Part shown: piece by piece, positions 43,846-55,970 of the stretch | How positions within the stretch are numbered: the first letter of the stretch is position 1 | How the letters are laid out: the number at the start of each line of letters is the position of its first letter | Source: Gonocerus acuteangulatus | Taxonomy: Eukaryota; Arthropoda; Insecta; Hemiptera; Coreidae | DNA length: 64,000 bases | Direction of reading: 5' to 3' | Assembly: GCA_946811695.1 (NCBI GenBank) | Contig: OX328128.1 | Span: 26,816,510 to 26,880,509 of the forward strand | Program-made: the position numbers and the translations under genes | Notes under the pieces: model-generated | The model's input: the letters and a program-made list of their open reading frames with translations, nothing else | Told to the model about the DNA's origin: nothing | The model's database searches: none

Positions 43846-44826
43846 CTATTAGTTACTGGCGAATCGGCTGACTTCCCCAGTGAAAAGCGTGATATTTCAC
43901 AGGAACCCCAACCATTTTCTTCACATCACCATCGAACATTCACAGATATAACAAGACTCAGACTCGTACAAGTTTGAAAAATTAAATGTAAACTGTTAAT
44001 AAGGATATAGCATGAGCCAGGAAAATAAAAAACAAAATTCAAACTACCATGGACGCTAGTCTGAAGAAGGCAAATGGGTTTTCGGCGAAATATCTAGCTT
44101 CTCGCAAAAACTGGTGGAGATGGAAACCGATATCCAAGTAAATGAAATATCATCCCAGAGAAAAAGCCCTTGGAAAAATATTTTATTCATTATACTTCAT
44201 TATTCCTGATATTCTATATCAGTATTATTCAAATTCGAACTGTGTTATATGTTTTTAGCTCAAAAGTTAAGAAACTGTGTCGGAATGATTTTTTCGTAAA
44301 ATAAAACAGTTTTATTTTACCTTAAAATAGTATACGGAATTTTTTTTGTTATCCATTCTTCGTTTAAATATAAAGTCGTACTTGCAAGAGTGAGGGAAAT
44401 ACAAAACCAACATGATTCACAAAAAGGTACAATACACAATATACAACCGGAGGCGAGAAGAGTAATCAGAGAGAAGTGACAGCAATTTTGCTACACGACG
44501 ACTAATAACAAACTTCAAGTGATAAAACTAACATTTTGTGGGTGGTTTTCAAGCAAAAGGATTATTAGAAGAGAAGTAATTTTATGCAGCTTAGGAATTT
44601 TCCATTCACATAAGACACATGAAGGGACAGGAGGAGCGAAATGTTTACATTGTTACTCAACACTTACTATAAAGCATATACTAACATAATGTTTACAGAG
44701 ACACAACGATGGCATACCAAACACGATGACCGAACTACTCGCTTATGGTAGTCAATAGGTAGTACACATATTTGACCACTTGAACAACACAAACGTACTC
44801 GACAAGAAAGAAGGAAAAGCTTTATT
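43846..44826. other. Unassigned DNA
   Basis: Contains GTCTGAAGAAGGCAAATGGG followed by TTTTCGGCGAAATATC at about 44059-44093, a CTGAAGA...CGAAA arrangement discussed as a finding. No gene was recognised. Confidence 0.35.
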
Positions 44827-46248
44827 TGTGGCAAATAAATAATGCTGCCCAAATAAAGTGGGTTCCTATATCGTCGATAAATATGTAAAGTATCGCACGC
44901 ATTTTTCAAAGTATGAAAAAACGCATTTTTCATTTTCGATCTATACTGACTGCTGTACATTGTGGCAAATAAATAATGCTGCCCAAATAAAGTGGGTTCC
45001 TATATCGTCGATAAATATGTAAAGTATCGCACGCATTTTTCAAAGTATGAAAAAACGCATTTTTCATTTTCGATCTATACTGACTGCTGTTGGACTGATG
45101 TACATTGTGGCAAATAAATAATGCTGCCCAAATAAAGTGGGTTCCTATATCGTCGATAAATATGTAAAGTATCGCACGCATTTTTCAAAGTATGAAAAAA
45201 CGCATTTTTCATTTTCGATCTATACTGACTGCTGTACATTGTGGCAAATAAATAATTCTGCCCAAATAAAGTGGGTTCCTATATCGTCGATAAATATGTA
45301 AAGTATCGCACGCATTTTTCAAAGTATGAAAAAACGCATTTTTCATTTTCGATCTATACTGACTGCTGTACATTGTGGCAAATAAATAATTCTGCCCAAA
45401 TAAAGTGGGTTCCTATATCGTCGATAAATATGTAAAGTATCGCACGCATTTTTCAAAGTATGAAAAAACGCATTTTTCATTTTCGATCTATACTGACTGC
45501 TGTACATTGTGGCAAATAAATAATGCTGGCCAAATAAAGTGGGTTCCAATATCGTCGATAAATATGTAAAGTATCGCACGCATTTTTCAAAGTATGAAAA
45601 AACGCATTTTTCATTTTCGATCTATACTGACTGCTGTACATTGTGGCAAATAAATAATGCTGCCCAAATAAAGTGGGTTCCTATATCGTCGATAAATATG
45701 TAAAGTATCGCACACATTTTTCAGAGTATGAAAAAACGCATTTTTCATTTTCGATCTATACTGACTGCTGTACATTGTGGCAAATAAATAATGCTGCCCA
45801 AATAAAGTGGGTTCCTATATCGTCGATAAATATGTAAAGTATCGCACGCATTTTTCAAAGTATGAAAAAACGCATTTTTCATTTTCGATCTATACTGACT
45901 GCTGTACATTGTGGCAAATAAATAATGCTGCCCAAATAAAGTGGGTTCCAATATCGTCGATAAATATGTAAAGTATCGCACGCATTTTTCAAAGTATGAA
46001 AAAACGCATTTTTCATTTTCGATCTATACTGACTGCTGTACATTGTGGCAAATAAATAATGCTGCCCAAATAAAGTGGGTTCCTATATCGTCGATAAATA
46101 TGTAAAGTATCGCACGCATTTTTCAAAGTATGAAAAAACGCATTTTTCATTTTCGATCTATACTGACTGCTGTACATTGTGGCAAATAAATAATGCTGCC
46201 CAAATAAAGTGGGTTCCTATATCGTCAATAAATATGTAAAGTATCGCA
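44827..46248 (+). repeat. Satellite array, 134-bp unit, about 10.6 copies
   Basis: TGTGGCAAATAAATAAT restarts at 44827, 44961, 45106, 45240, 45374, 45508, 45642, 45776, 45910, 46044 and 46178. The step is 134 bp except one of 145 bp, where the second unit carries an 11-bp insertion (TGGACTGATGT). Copies are nearly identical. Units include TATATCGTCGATAAATATG and CGCATTTTTCATTTTCGATC. Minus-strand open frames up to 97 codons are by-products, because 134 is not a multiple of 3 and the frames do not persist. Confidence 0.96.
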
Positions 46249-47389
46249 AACTAACAAATATGAATTGAATCTAATTAAAATATATCATATATACACAGCC
46301 TGGTAATCATTCTTCCGAAAATTCATTTAATTAATTTTGCAAATGTTAGCTAATTTTTGTTTTATAATTTAGAGGAAAATAAAAAGAAATTTAGTAATTC
46401 TATCTTTAAACATGATTTTGTATGTAAATTTTTGGAAGTGTAAATTTGTCTTCGGGATAATCTTTGAAATTTATCACTCCTGTGTATCAAACCTTGCCAT
46501 TTAGAGCAAGCCTATACAAAGCAGCGTAGGGCGCAAATCAACTAAATGATTGACAAATTGATTAAATTTTACTTATGACTAATCAATCATAGGATAAAAT
46601 AAGTTAATCACAACTCGAGTTAATCATTAATCATAGGGTATATTAATCATATATGAAGTTAGTCATCTATCAATCGTTAATCGTCAATCAATGATAATCT
46701 TTACTAATGATTGACATGAATAACGTTGTAAATACTTTTACTATTAGGCTAATACCAGCTTGTTTACACATACTATCCATACATTGGGCTTAGGTATTCC
46801 TTCACGAGCCAGTTAATCATCAATAATAAATCAAGGCCTTTTTTAGTCTTTAATCATTAATCTGAGTAAGGTTAGTCAGTAATAATCAATCATTAGGCAA
46901 AGCATGTTTAATCATTAATCATCAATCATAGGCTTGAAGGTAAGCGTTTTCTTAGCGTACAAAAGCGATAGAAACAATGTTTAAAGCAAAATCTGTAACG
47001 ATTTTTAAGACACACAATTTCCATTGTATTTAAGACAAAATGAATACTTCAGTAAGTGAATATAAATGAATACAAGTAAATAAGAAAGATATTAAAGGAC
47101 CTTCGAAGGGAAAGGGTGAATCACGAAATCCGGATGTTGGAAAATCTAAGTCAAAGTGCTTCAGGATAGCAAAGACGAGTATTTGCTCTATGGAATACTG
47201 ATTCATAAATCTGATTGAAAAAGTATGCAATTGAAATTAAATGTTTTAATTATAACTTATGCGAGAACGTGCTTATGGGTAACAAATGCAATGATTGAGC
47301 GAGAATGTGGCTAAAATAACGCTTTTCTTCGAGATGTCATTCGAGTAGTTGTTTAAATTGTTCACGAAATATCAAAAATAAATATAAAC
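46249..47389. repeat. Degenerate TTAATCAT-rich stretch and plain DNA
   Basis: Between about 46540 and 46935 the words AATCAATCATAGG, TTAATCATTAATCAT and CAATCATTAGG recur irregularly on a short period, a cryptic simple repeat. The remainder shows nothing recognisable. Confidence 0.6.
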
Positions 47390-47471
47390 TGATTACATTT
47401 CAATCTTTGCAATGAAACTAGTGATAAGAACGGAAAGGCGCTAAGAGGACGCAGTTTGGTGTCGGGCTTAC
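47390..47471 (+). mobile_element. Family D 3' end remnant
   Basis: TCTTTGCAATGAAACTAGTG, GATAAGAACGGAAAGGCGCT, AAGAGGACGCAGTTTGGTG and TCGGGCTTACTT match a decayed D 3' end. Confidence 0.55.
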
Positions 47472-47720
47472 TTATTTATAGTAGCTTGCAATGTGGTGGG
47501 AGGGGGGTACATGGGTCGTTCCATGTCAAATCAACACACTTTTTTACCTTACCCTTTCAGATATTAATGAAAATTGGTACACCCAAGGTAGGCGTTGGGA
47601 CAAATAAAAATACCAAATTTCAAATTTTTATCTAAAACGGTTTTCAAAATACGGCCATGTAAACTTTTCAAAAAGCGGTCAAAATCTCGCTTTTTCAAAA
47701 CATTTAAATAGTCATAACTC
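47472..47720 (+). repeat. Possible transposon terminus
   Basis: GGGTCGTTCCATGTCAAATC (about 47514) resembles the left flank of the 40.7-kb palindrome (GGGTCATTTCATGTCAAAA). Downstream wording (CAGATATTAATGAAAATTGG, CATAACTCCACTCCTG) is of transposon-body type. No matching right end was found. Confidence 0.35.
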
Positions 47721-49060
47721 CACTCCTGTTTACGTTACAAAAATGGGGAAGGTGCCAATGTTTAGCTCTGTATATGCCGACATGATAGGTTATGCGAATA
47801 TAATTTTTTTCAAAATCAAAAATAAAATTTTAAATCTAAATATTTTTAAAAACGCATCATTAATAATTTTGAAAAAATTATATAAAATAGGTTATATTAT
47901 TACTAATTTGTATAGCAAATTTGGTTATGGGATTGAAATGGGTTCTAAGTCAAAATAATTTAAAACCGAAGGCGGCTTTGGACTAATTTTACGTATTTTT
48001 ATATATAAAAGCTTTTTAATATATAATTGTAAAATTTAACCCAAACTTTACTGTTGCATATATTTTACAGATACTTCAACTTCATTATCTTAATTACAAA
48101 GCTTATTTAAAAAATATTATACCTTAATAATTTGTTGGAATTAGTTTAATTTAGAATATTTGTCTAAATTAAACTAACTCAAAATATTTTAATTGACTAG
48201 GAACTTAAATAAAACATAAATATCAACAATTTACATATTTATAAATGTTAAACTATTAAAGTGGTTGAATATTTTACAGTGAAACTTACATATGACGGGG
48301 TTAGAAGCCAAGGGGTAGAAGTGACATTTAAAAAAAATCGAGTTAAGTGCAGTTCTGGATAGTTAATACATACCAAATGTTGGTGGCAAAGGGATATATT
48401 TAAATGTATCGTATTTGCTGAGAAGTAGCGGAAACAAAATCAACTACTTTAAAAATGAGCAGATTTGTTTGGTGCACAAGGGATACAAGGGACACTTTGT
48501 GTGAAACTTTATGGCTTCCAAGTTGTGAATGTTGTTGCATCATTTACTGTTACTTCCTGTTTAATCTGTTTAGGGCAACACTTTTTCAATTGTTTTCTTA
48601 GGTAAGTGACCGTGTATTTAAAGAAGTATTTGAACACAGTTTTAACGTTTGATATTTATAATTTCCAACAATAATGACCTGTTTTGACTTGCACAAATGT
48701 TTATTATTCACGATACCTGCAGATTTACAACTTTTGTGTACACTCTATTTGAAGGTATTATTTGGTGATATCACGGAAGTAAACTATCTTACTCATATCA
48801 GTGCACAAAACAAAATCCCCAAAAACAGGTCAAAAATATGTCACAATGTATGACAAGGATAGCAGTGAAACGTACCAGGAATATGTGGAATATGATACAG
48901 CTATAGTAATAACACGGAATTTAGACTTAGAGTGTTTATATCCCGAAAACAAGTACCGCTTGCCCTATTAAAACTTCTGTTAGTAAGATTAGGTATGCTA
49001 TCATATACTAGTTTTCCAGAAAAATGGTAAGCAAACTCGCTTTTTTATTAGGTAAACCTG
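47721..49060. other. No recognised feature
   Basis: AT-rich. No second copy or domain was found. Confidence 0.35.
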
Positions 49061-49155
49061 GATACGCCCTGACTCTGTCTCCCGTGTTATAAAGTGGATC
49101 TTTGAGGCACAATGTCTCGAAAACCTTCGAGAGGACACTGTAATTAACATGTAGG
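49061..49155 (+). other. Short coding-like segment
   Basis: The frame reads TWIRPDSVSRVIKWIF then EAQCLENLREDTV up to a TAG. It resembles the linker region of tyrosine-recombinase-type proteins only vaguely. No catalytic residue is visible and nothing flanking supports it. Confidence 0.18.
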
Positions 49156-49971
49156 CAAATTTATAAAAAAGTAGTTCGAAAATGGAAGCTTAATTAAATT
49201 ATTTTAGATCGTTTATTTAATTTACTTTAATTGATACATTGCTCCAATAAAATATGGGGAGATTTTTTAAGGGTTGTATTTTGGGATTTGGACGATTGCA
49301 TCAGTTCAAGAATTACTTGGGAAGGCCTTATGTCAATTTTTGTGTAAAAACTCAAAGATTGTATGCCTTAGAAAATATATAATATACACAAATATAAGCA
49401 AAAACGCGAATGTTTTAGAAAAGTCTTATATTTAAAGGGCTGTAACTTCGCTCCAAATTGACCAATCAAGTTCGCTGAAGTCTCGAAATATTAGTATCTT
49501 TATGCAGTAAAAGGCAGTACACAGGAAATAGTCGTTTACTTTGATTAACAACTTGAATAACAATTTTATAGTGTACAATATCCTAAATTATGAGTTTTGA
49601 AGGGTGGGGCTTAAACAAAAAGCGCAGGGCTTTTTCTGACCCCAGATTCCGATTCAGAAACCCCAGAAACATATAGTAAACATGGTCTGATCTCTGGGTC
49701 CGGACTTTTATTTATTTTTATTTTTTTGTGTGAGTGGCTGTCTTATAAATTGATAATATACATTAAGAATTAGTTTTTTTCTTAAACTGTATAACTGAAA
49801 TTTCAATTGATGCATTGTAGAAACATAATTTAAACATTATACCGACTTACACTTATCTGGGAATTTACAAAAACCATTTAACTTTAAAGATTAATATCAC
49901 AAAATGATTATAACGTCCGTTGTATCCCGTGGCTTCTCAACCCATCATATATACATGTATATGGCATGTCG
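49156..49971. other. No recognised feature
   Basis: No repeat or coding motif was recognised. Confidence 0.3.
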
Positions 49972-50062
49972 CGTTTAGCCCGCAAGACTGTCAAGAAATG
50001 CGGGACTAACTATACTGAGTTTTTGAAGGCGGCATGGAATGGAATACGTTCTCAATTCATTC
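49972..50062 (+). other. Short coding-like segment, unrecognised
   Basis: ATG-initiated frame MSRLARKTVKKCGTNYTEFL followed by KAAWNGIRSQF. It stays open through 50062 and then runs into SINE-related sequence. It may be an exon remnant; I do not recognise the family. Confidence 0.22.
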
Positions 50063-50429
50063 TTATTAAAATTTTCACTAAGGGACGGGTTATCTATAGG
50101 TTACCACCATCAATTCATTCATAGTAAGATACATCACTAAATCTAACCTTTTTACGTAGTTTGAATTTTATTTTGATAATTATAGGTGTTCTGGCTGCCA
50201 TATTTTGAATTAAACACATTTTTGACATTGATACATATTTACACATTACTGGCAAATTATTGATTTTAGGTTAAAATGAGGACTTTTTTTTAGAAGAAGA
50301 TACTTATATATTGGTCATCAGGCATTAAAAATGAAAGTACTTTTTATATTTCTTGCTGAGAAGCACTGCCGAGAAATTAGTTACACTACACCGAGGAAAA
50401 GAGTCAATTTTCGTTTAGTTAAATAGTCC

Positions 50430-50482
<53 letters not shown>

Positions 50483-50931
50483 GGTGTTTGAACTGATTTA
50501 ATATTAATTAATGCCCTGGATATTTCATTTTAGATTTGTTAATAATATTCTGTTAATATGAGATTCGCGAAAATTGCTATTTAAGAGCCTATTCATTTTT
50601 GTTTACTTTTAGGTTTTAGAAATCATTATTTTGGTCACTAATTAAGAGTTATTTTTAATAAGAATGATTGTTGCTTTGGAATTTATCGTAAGCTAGTTTT
50701 AATTTTTTTTTTTTTTTTTTTTTTTTTAGTTGAGTTCTAAATTTCGAAAAGTTTAAGGATCTGGATCCCCTAAAAGTTGTCCTTTGTATTAGGTAGCTGG
50801 GCTTATCTTCTTCGTTTTTTTTTTTTTTTTGTTTTTTGTAAATTCAGCAATCAATTTAGCGTTACTCGTATTTTAACGTCCATTTACCACTTTTTTATGT
50901 AGTTTTAAATAGCTGCGTTCCTTTGCATTGA
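50063..50931 (-). other. SINE A scraps and three poly(T) runs
   Basis: GGGACGGGTTATCTATAGGT (50083-50110) and TATTTTAACGTCCATTTACC (about 50870) are reverse-complement pieces of SINE A. T runs at about 50433-50478, 50705-50728 and 50814-50830 suggest tails of minus-strand retroposons whose bodies I could not identify. Confidence 0.45.
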
Positions 50932-51159
50932 TGAATGAAGTTTTGGCAAATGTCTTCAACACTTTATCAATCCAAGAAACCAGCAATGGACCCCGTTAAA
51001 ATTTACATTACGACGTCGTAATATGGGTGGCGAGCTAACCACACATCGGGATTTAATGGCACCAGAGGAAGTGGCATAAAGGCCACGAAACATGTAGAGC
51101 GTGCCAAGAATAAAGTAGTAAATAGAAAATGGAGTACTATTCTTTTGACCTGCGCCAAT

Positions 51160-51210
<51 letters not shown>

Positions 51211-51310
51211 CATATGTGATAGTGCGTGTGTGTTAGCGCGTCTGCGTGCCTGTTAACACTTAATCCGTTATGAAAACTTTTGCGCCAGGAAATTGGCATA
51301 TCTTTTACTC
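50932..51310 (+). mobile_element. Decayed family C element with foreign insertion
   Basis: CAAATGTCTTCAACACTTTA and GGACCCCGTTAAAATTTACA are C 5' words. After (TA)n (51161-51206), GTGCCTGTTAACACTTAATC corresponds to the C post-TA module. The segment 51012-51150 between them (including GTGGCATAAAGGCCACGAAA and CATGTAGAGCG) is foreign to C. Confidence 0.5.
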
Positions 51311-51807
51311 CGCATCATATAAAAACACATTATATGTTTTTATTAATGTTATTTGTTTTATTAAGATTATTCGTTGAATCGTTTTAATATTGTAGGAATT
51401 TCAAATAATGGTGCGAGATTCATTAGTTTATAATTTTGTGTAGTAGGGGAAGAATAAATGTAATTTAAATGTGAGAGATGGAAAATACACACACAAAAAA
51501 AAATAATAAAAAAGACGAGGAGGATATAATAACTGGTATCCCCGTAGTATGAAAATCCACAGGATCGCCTTTTATAAAGAATGAGAGCTGTATAAAGTTT
51601 CAAGAAGGAAATCATGATGAACGGCTGTCTCGAGGAATGACAAGAAAAGAATCTGAGGACGCTTTCTGAATGAAGATCTATAGGATCGAATGTCAAGAAG
51701 AATGATAGCGGGAACTGTGTCAATGTTCAGCCTGGTTTTATGGCTGTCAGAAAGAATGTTGACATTTCCCACTCTGGAGAACAATGAGAAATGTTTTAAA
51801 TGTCAAA
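51311..51807. other. No recognised feature
   Basis: A minus-strand open frame of 118 codons (51367-51723) was inspected. It begins MTQFPLSFFLTFDPIDL and overlaps sequence similar in style to the minisatellite downstream. No domain was recognised. Confidence 0.3.
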
Positions 51808-51991
51808 AATTATATCGTTACATAGAATTAGCGAATAAGGCGGAAGGTCAATAAATTATATCGTTACATAGAATTAGCGAATAAGGCGGAAGGTCAATAA
51901 ATTATATCGTTACATAGAATTAGCGAATAAGGCGGAAGGTCAATAAATTATATCGTTACATAGAATTAGCGAATAAGGCGGAAGGTCAATA
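51808..51991 (+). repeat. Tandem repeat, 46-bp unit, 4 copies
   Basis: AATTATATCGTTACATAGAA with TTAGCGAATAAGGCGGAAGG and TCAATA repeats at 51808, 51854, 51900 and 51946 with no visible differences. Confidence 0.94.
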
Positions 51992-53041
51992 AAACTACGC
52001 CATACACTTTCACACTTTTTATTTCTCCTCCCTACATGTAATACATGCTTTCACCTCACATTCTTTCTGGTGGTCTGGCCAGCACACATACATCCGGTAA
52101 GACTATCCTTCTGACATTCTTTCTGGCTGTCTTTGGAACTCACGCTTTTTTCTGGCAGTCTTTCCAACTGACATTCTTCCAGAGATTTTATCCAGTTTAC
52201 AAACCTCCGCGAAGTTTATCAAATTCACATTCTCACAGTCTATCCAAGTCACATTGTTTCTGACAGTCTATCCAACTGACATTCTTCCTGAGATTCTGCC
52301 ATCTCACATATTACTTCTTGAAAGTATATGCAACTCGCATTCTTTCTGGTAGTCTATCCAACAGTCGTTCTTCCTAAAAGTCTATCATCCTGTCATCTTC
52401 CAGACTGTCTATTCACCTCAAATTCTTTCTATTTCTCCAACTCACATTCTTTCTGACAATCTCTCCACCTCACATTCTTCTTGGCAGTCTATCTAACAGT
52501 CGTTCTTTCTAAAAGTCTATCCCCCTCGTTCAGACTGTCTATCCACCGCACATTCTTTCTGGCAATGTTTCCACCTCACATTCTTGCTGGCAGGCTACCC
52601 CCCTCACATTCTTTCTGGCAGTCTATCCGCCTCATAGTCTTCCAGAAAGTCTAGCTACCTCACATCTTCCAGAGAGTCTATTCAGCTCACATTCTTTCCT
52701 GGTCTATCCAGTTCAACTTCTTCCTGACAGTCTATCCACGTTCCTCCAGACATCCAATGATTATCCTCACAATTCGTTCTATTTCCTTCTCATATTTGTC
52801 AGTTTCTATCAAGACTTCTACTGGTCATTGAATGAACGAATCCAATAATAATAATAACCAGTCTAGACGAGTCCCTGCTAGTGGAAGGTTCCCCTCCTCA
52901 AGTTGAGGCTGAATTTATGTTTTAAGTATATTCCACTGAAGACGCGCCAAAATGGTGCGAAACATGTAGAGAAGAGAAATAAAAAGTGTGAAAGTGTGTG
53001 GCATAGTTTTATTGACATTCCGCCTTATTCGCCAATTCTAT
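51962..53041. repeat. Inverted repeat pair, about 73-bp arms
   Basis: Left arm 51962-52034 (AATAAGGCGGAAGGTCAATA ... CACTTTCACACTTTTTATTT) is the reverse complement of 52969-53041 (AAATAAAAAGTGTGAAAGTG ... TTCCGCCTTATTCGCCAATT). The left arm overlaps the last unit of the 46-bp array. Confidence 0.85.
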
Positions 53042-54720
53042 ATATTTGAGCTAAGGGTCATTTAATTATTAATTATATCGTTATGATTGGGAGGCATAGG
53101 CTTGAAGAATTACATGAATATCTTGATGATCACCTACCAAGAAGGTTGATTTCAGGATTAAGTAGCAGACAAAATATTGACATGATGGGCTTAGATAAAA
53201 AGACACCGAAATCAACAGAAAGATGCGAGATCCATTAGCTTTTAGAATGATGATCCAGAGGAATATCTTACAAAAATTATCTGAGCTTGTTTCAATACCA
53301 ATAAGGGCTATCTACTGAAGGAAGTATAAGTACTGGGCAAACCATAAGAGTACAGCAGTAAAAAATTAAAACAATCAACTGTGATAAAAAATAAATAGAA
53401 GTCTTGATAGAAACTGACAAATATGAGAAGGAAATAGAAAGAATTGTGAGGAAAATCATTGGATGCCTGGAAGGTGGATAGAATATACTTAAAACGTAAA
53501 TTCAGCCTCAACTTGAGGAGGGGAACCTTCCACTAGCAGGGCCTCGTCTAGACTGGTTATTATTATTACTGGATTCGTTCATTCAATGACCAGTAGAAGT
53601 CTTGATAGAAACTGACAAATATGAGAAGGAAATAGAAAGAATTGTGAGAAAAATCATTGGATGTCTGGAGGAACGTGGATAGACTGTCAGGAAGAATTTG
53701 AGCAGGATAGACCGCCAGGAAGAATGTGAGCTGAATAGACTCTCTGGAAGATGTGAGGTGGCTAGAGTGTCTGGAAGACTACGAGGCGGATAGACTGCCA
53801 GAAGGAATGTAAGGTCGATCGCCAAGAAGAATATGAGGTGGAGGGATTGTCAGAAAAAATGTTAGGTGGATAGACAGTCAGGAAGAGGGGGAAGACTTTT
53901 AGAAAGAACGGCTGTTAGATAGACTGCCAGAAAGAATGTGAGGGGGGTAGCCTACCAGAAAGAATGTGAGGTGGAAACATTGCCAGAAAGAATGTGATGT
54001 GGATAGACAGTCTGGACGAGGGGGGTAGACTTTTAGAAAGAACGGCTGTTAGATAGACTGCCAGAAAGAATGTGAGGGGGTAGCCTACCAGAAAGAATGT
54101 GAGGTGGAGACATTGCCAGAAAGAATGTGAGGTGGATAGACTGTCTGGACGAGGGGGTAGACTTTTAGAAAGAACGACTGTTGGATAGACTGCCAAGAAG
54201 AATGTGAGGTGGATAGGCAGTGTGGACGAGGGGGATCGACTTTTAGAAAGAACGAATGTTACATAGACTGCCAAGAAGAATGTGAGGTGGAGAGATTGTC
54301 AGAAAGAATGTGAGTTGAAGAAATAGAAAGAATTTGAGGTGAATAGACAGTCTGGAAGATGACAGGATGATAGACTTTTAGAAAGAACGACTGTTGGATA
54401 GACTACCAGAAAGAATGCGAGTTGCATATAATTTCAAGAAGTAATATGTGAGGTGGCAGACTCTCAGGAAGAATGTCAGTTGGATAGACTGTCAGAAACA
54501 ATGTGACTTGGATAGACTGTGAGAATGTGAATTTGATAAACTTCGCGGAGGTTTGTAAACTGGATAAACTCTCAGGAAGAATGTCAGTTGGAAAGACTGC
54601 CAGAAAAAAAAGTGAGTTCCAAAGACAGCCAGAAAGAATGTCAGTTGGATAGTCTTTCCGGAAGTATGTGTGCTGGCCAGACCACCAGAAAGAATGTGAG
54701 GTGAAAGTATGTTTTGTCTT
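52040..54720. repeat. Inverted degenerate minisatellite (two opposed arms)
   Basis: The left arm (52040-52935) is a degenerate repeat with a unit of roughly 28-34 bp built on CACATTCTTTCTGGCAGTCT with ATCCACCT. The right arm (about 53476-54720) is its reverse complement (AGACTGCCAGAAAGAATGTG). The innermost and outermost words match exactly: GGTTCCCCTCCTCAAGTTGA / TCAACTTGAGGAGGGGAACC, and GGTGGTCTGGCCAGCACACA / TGTGTGCTGGCCAGACCACC. The right arm is longer, by extra repeat units. The spacer (52936-53475) also holds a direct copy of the AGAAGTCTTGATAGAAACTG segment found at 53596. Confidence 0.9.
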
Positions 54721-55182
54721 TCGCCCCTCATCAAAGAAAACACTCCACTAATGCATAAATGTATTACAAGACACAATACTTCGTTTAGCCAATGATGAAA
54801 TAAGTATACCAAGTCTGTCTACGATGAATCGAATTCTGAACATGGAAATAACAGCATCTTTGCTCTTGAGGAACTAAAATATCCATTGATTCCTGAGAGT
54901 TGACCCTTTTGAAGTTCTTGAAACTTTCAAGAAAACAACACCCCAAGCTGCACTTGACAACAGCTTCAGTTTCGAACAACGCCCTCGCTCAACCCTTCCG
55001 AGACCGACGACATAAACTATGACTTCTACAAGAAATTTTTTCCCTTAAAAACAAATTGTAAACAGAAGAAAATATGTGTACACTAAAAGGTTTATTTTGG
55101 AGCCAAATTTTATAAATAAATTTCTTTATTCTGTATTCTTCTATTCAGGTTCGCTATATAATATTTGCTTAAAGAAACGTCG
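54721..55182. other. No recognised feature
   Basis: No repeat or coding motif recognised. Confidence 0.3.
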
Positions 55183-55332
55183 TTTTAGCACTTTCCTCCG
55201 AAGGAAAGTAGCTATTGAGGTTGCACTCATGACGAAATTTTTGAAAAAGTTCTTCGAATCTTTATCGATCCTACCTAGTAGACACAAAAAATGACCCCCG
55301 TTAAAATTTATATATATATCTATATATATAGA

Positions 55333-55389
<57 letters not shown>

Positions 55390-55970
55390 TTATATATGTG
55401 TCCGTTAACACGATACCGGCCAGAGTTTTTGTTTCTTCCCCACGAAACTTGGTATGTAGTATTCCCCAATCAAACGATTGAACGAGTTCGTTAATCAACA
55501 AAATCGGTCCATCTGGAGAGGGGGTTTATTCCGGAGCCAAAGTAGTTATTTACCAATACCAGCCATACTTTGTGTTGTATTTCAACGAAACTCGGTATTC
55601 CTTCTGGTCAACTAAAGAGAATAATGTGTTGTAAAAATAAACTAAATCGGTTCATTAGGAGGGGGGGTTTACTCCGTACCCAAATTACTAATTTGCTCAT
55701 ACCGGTCGTATTTTCTGCAGTATTGTAACGAAACGCGACCTGGGTATCTCATAAGGAAGAAGTGTTGTAAAAATGAACTAAATCGGTCTATCGAAAGGGG
55801 GGGGATTTACTTTGTATTATGTTTGAATTGAATTGACACAGGTGTTATTTATGTTTTTTATTTTATTTATCTATATAGGTTATTTTAAGCAAATTATTCA
55901 GGAATGCACTCGACACTACCCAATTCTGAGGAAAGTGGTTAGTTATGCAGCTCCTGCGTGACGGACTTTT
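55183..55970 (+). mobile_element. Family C element, complete, internally shorter
   Basis: TTTTAGCACTTTCCTCCGAA to GCAGCTCCTGCGTGACGGAC plus TTTT. (TA)n at 55308-55385 is interrupted by TCTATATATATAGATGC. It has fewer internal CGAAAC-GGTAT blocks than the 42.7-kb copy. The subterminal GAGGAAAGTGGTTAG carries one change. Confidence 0.82.

Noticed and set aside
44667..45981. Minus-strand open frames of 78-97 codons repeated along the region
   Set aside because: They come from a 134-bp satellite, whose unit length is not a multiple of 3; they share identical peptides only because the DNA repeats.
51367..51723. 118-codon minus-strand frame as a novel gene
   Set aside because: No recognisable domain. 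Composition follows the neighbouring minisatellite-like text. Without transcript support it cannot be upheld.
53915..54274. 119-codon minus-strand frame resembling a repetitive secreted protein
   Set aside because: It lies inside the inverted minisatellite. The same peptide style appears in other frames and in the opposite arm.
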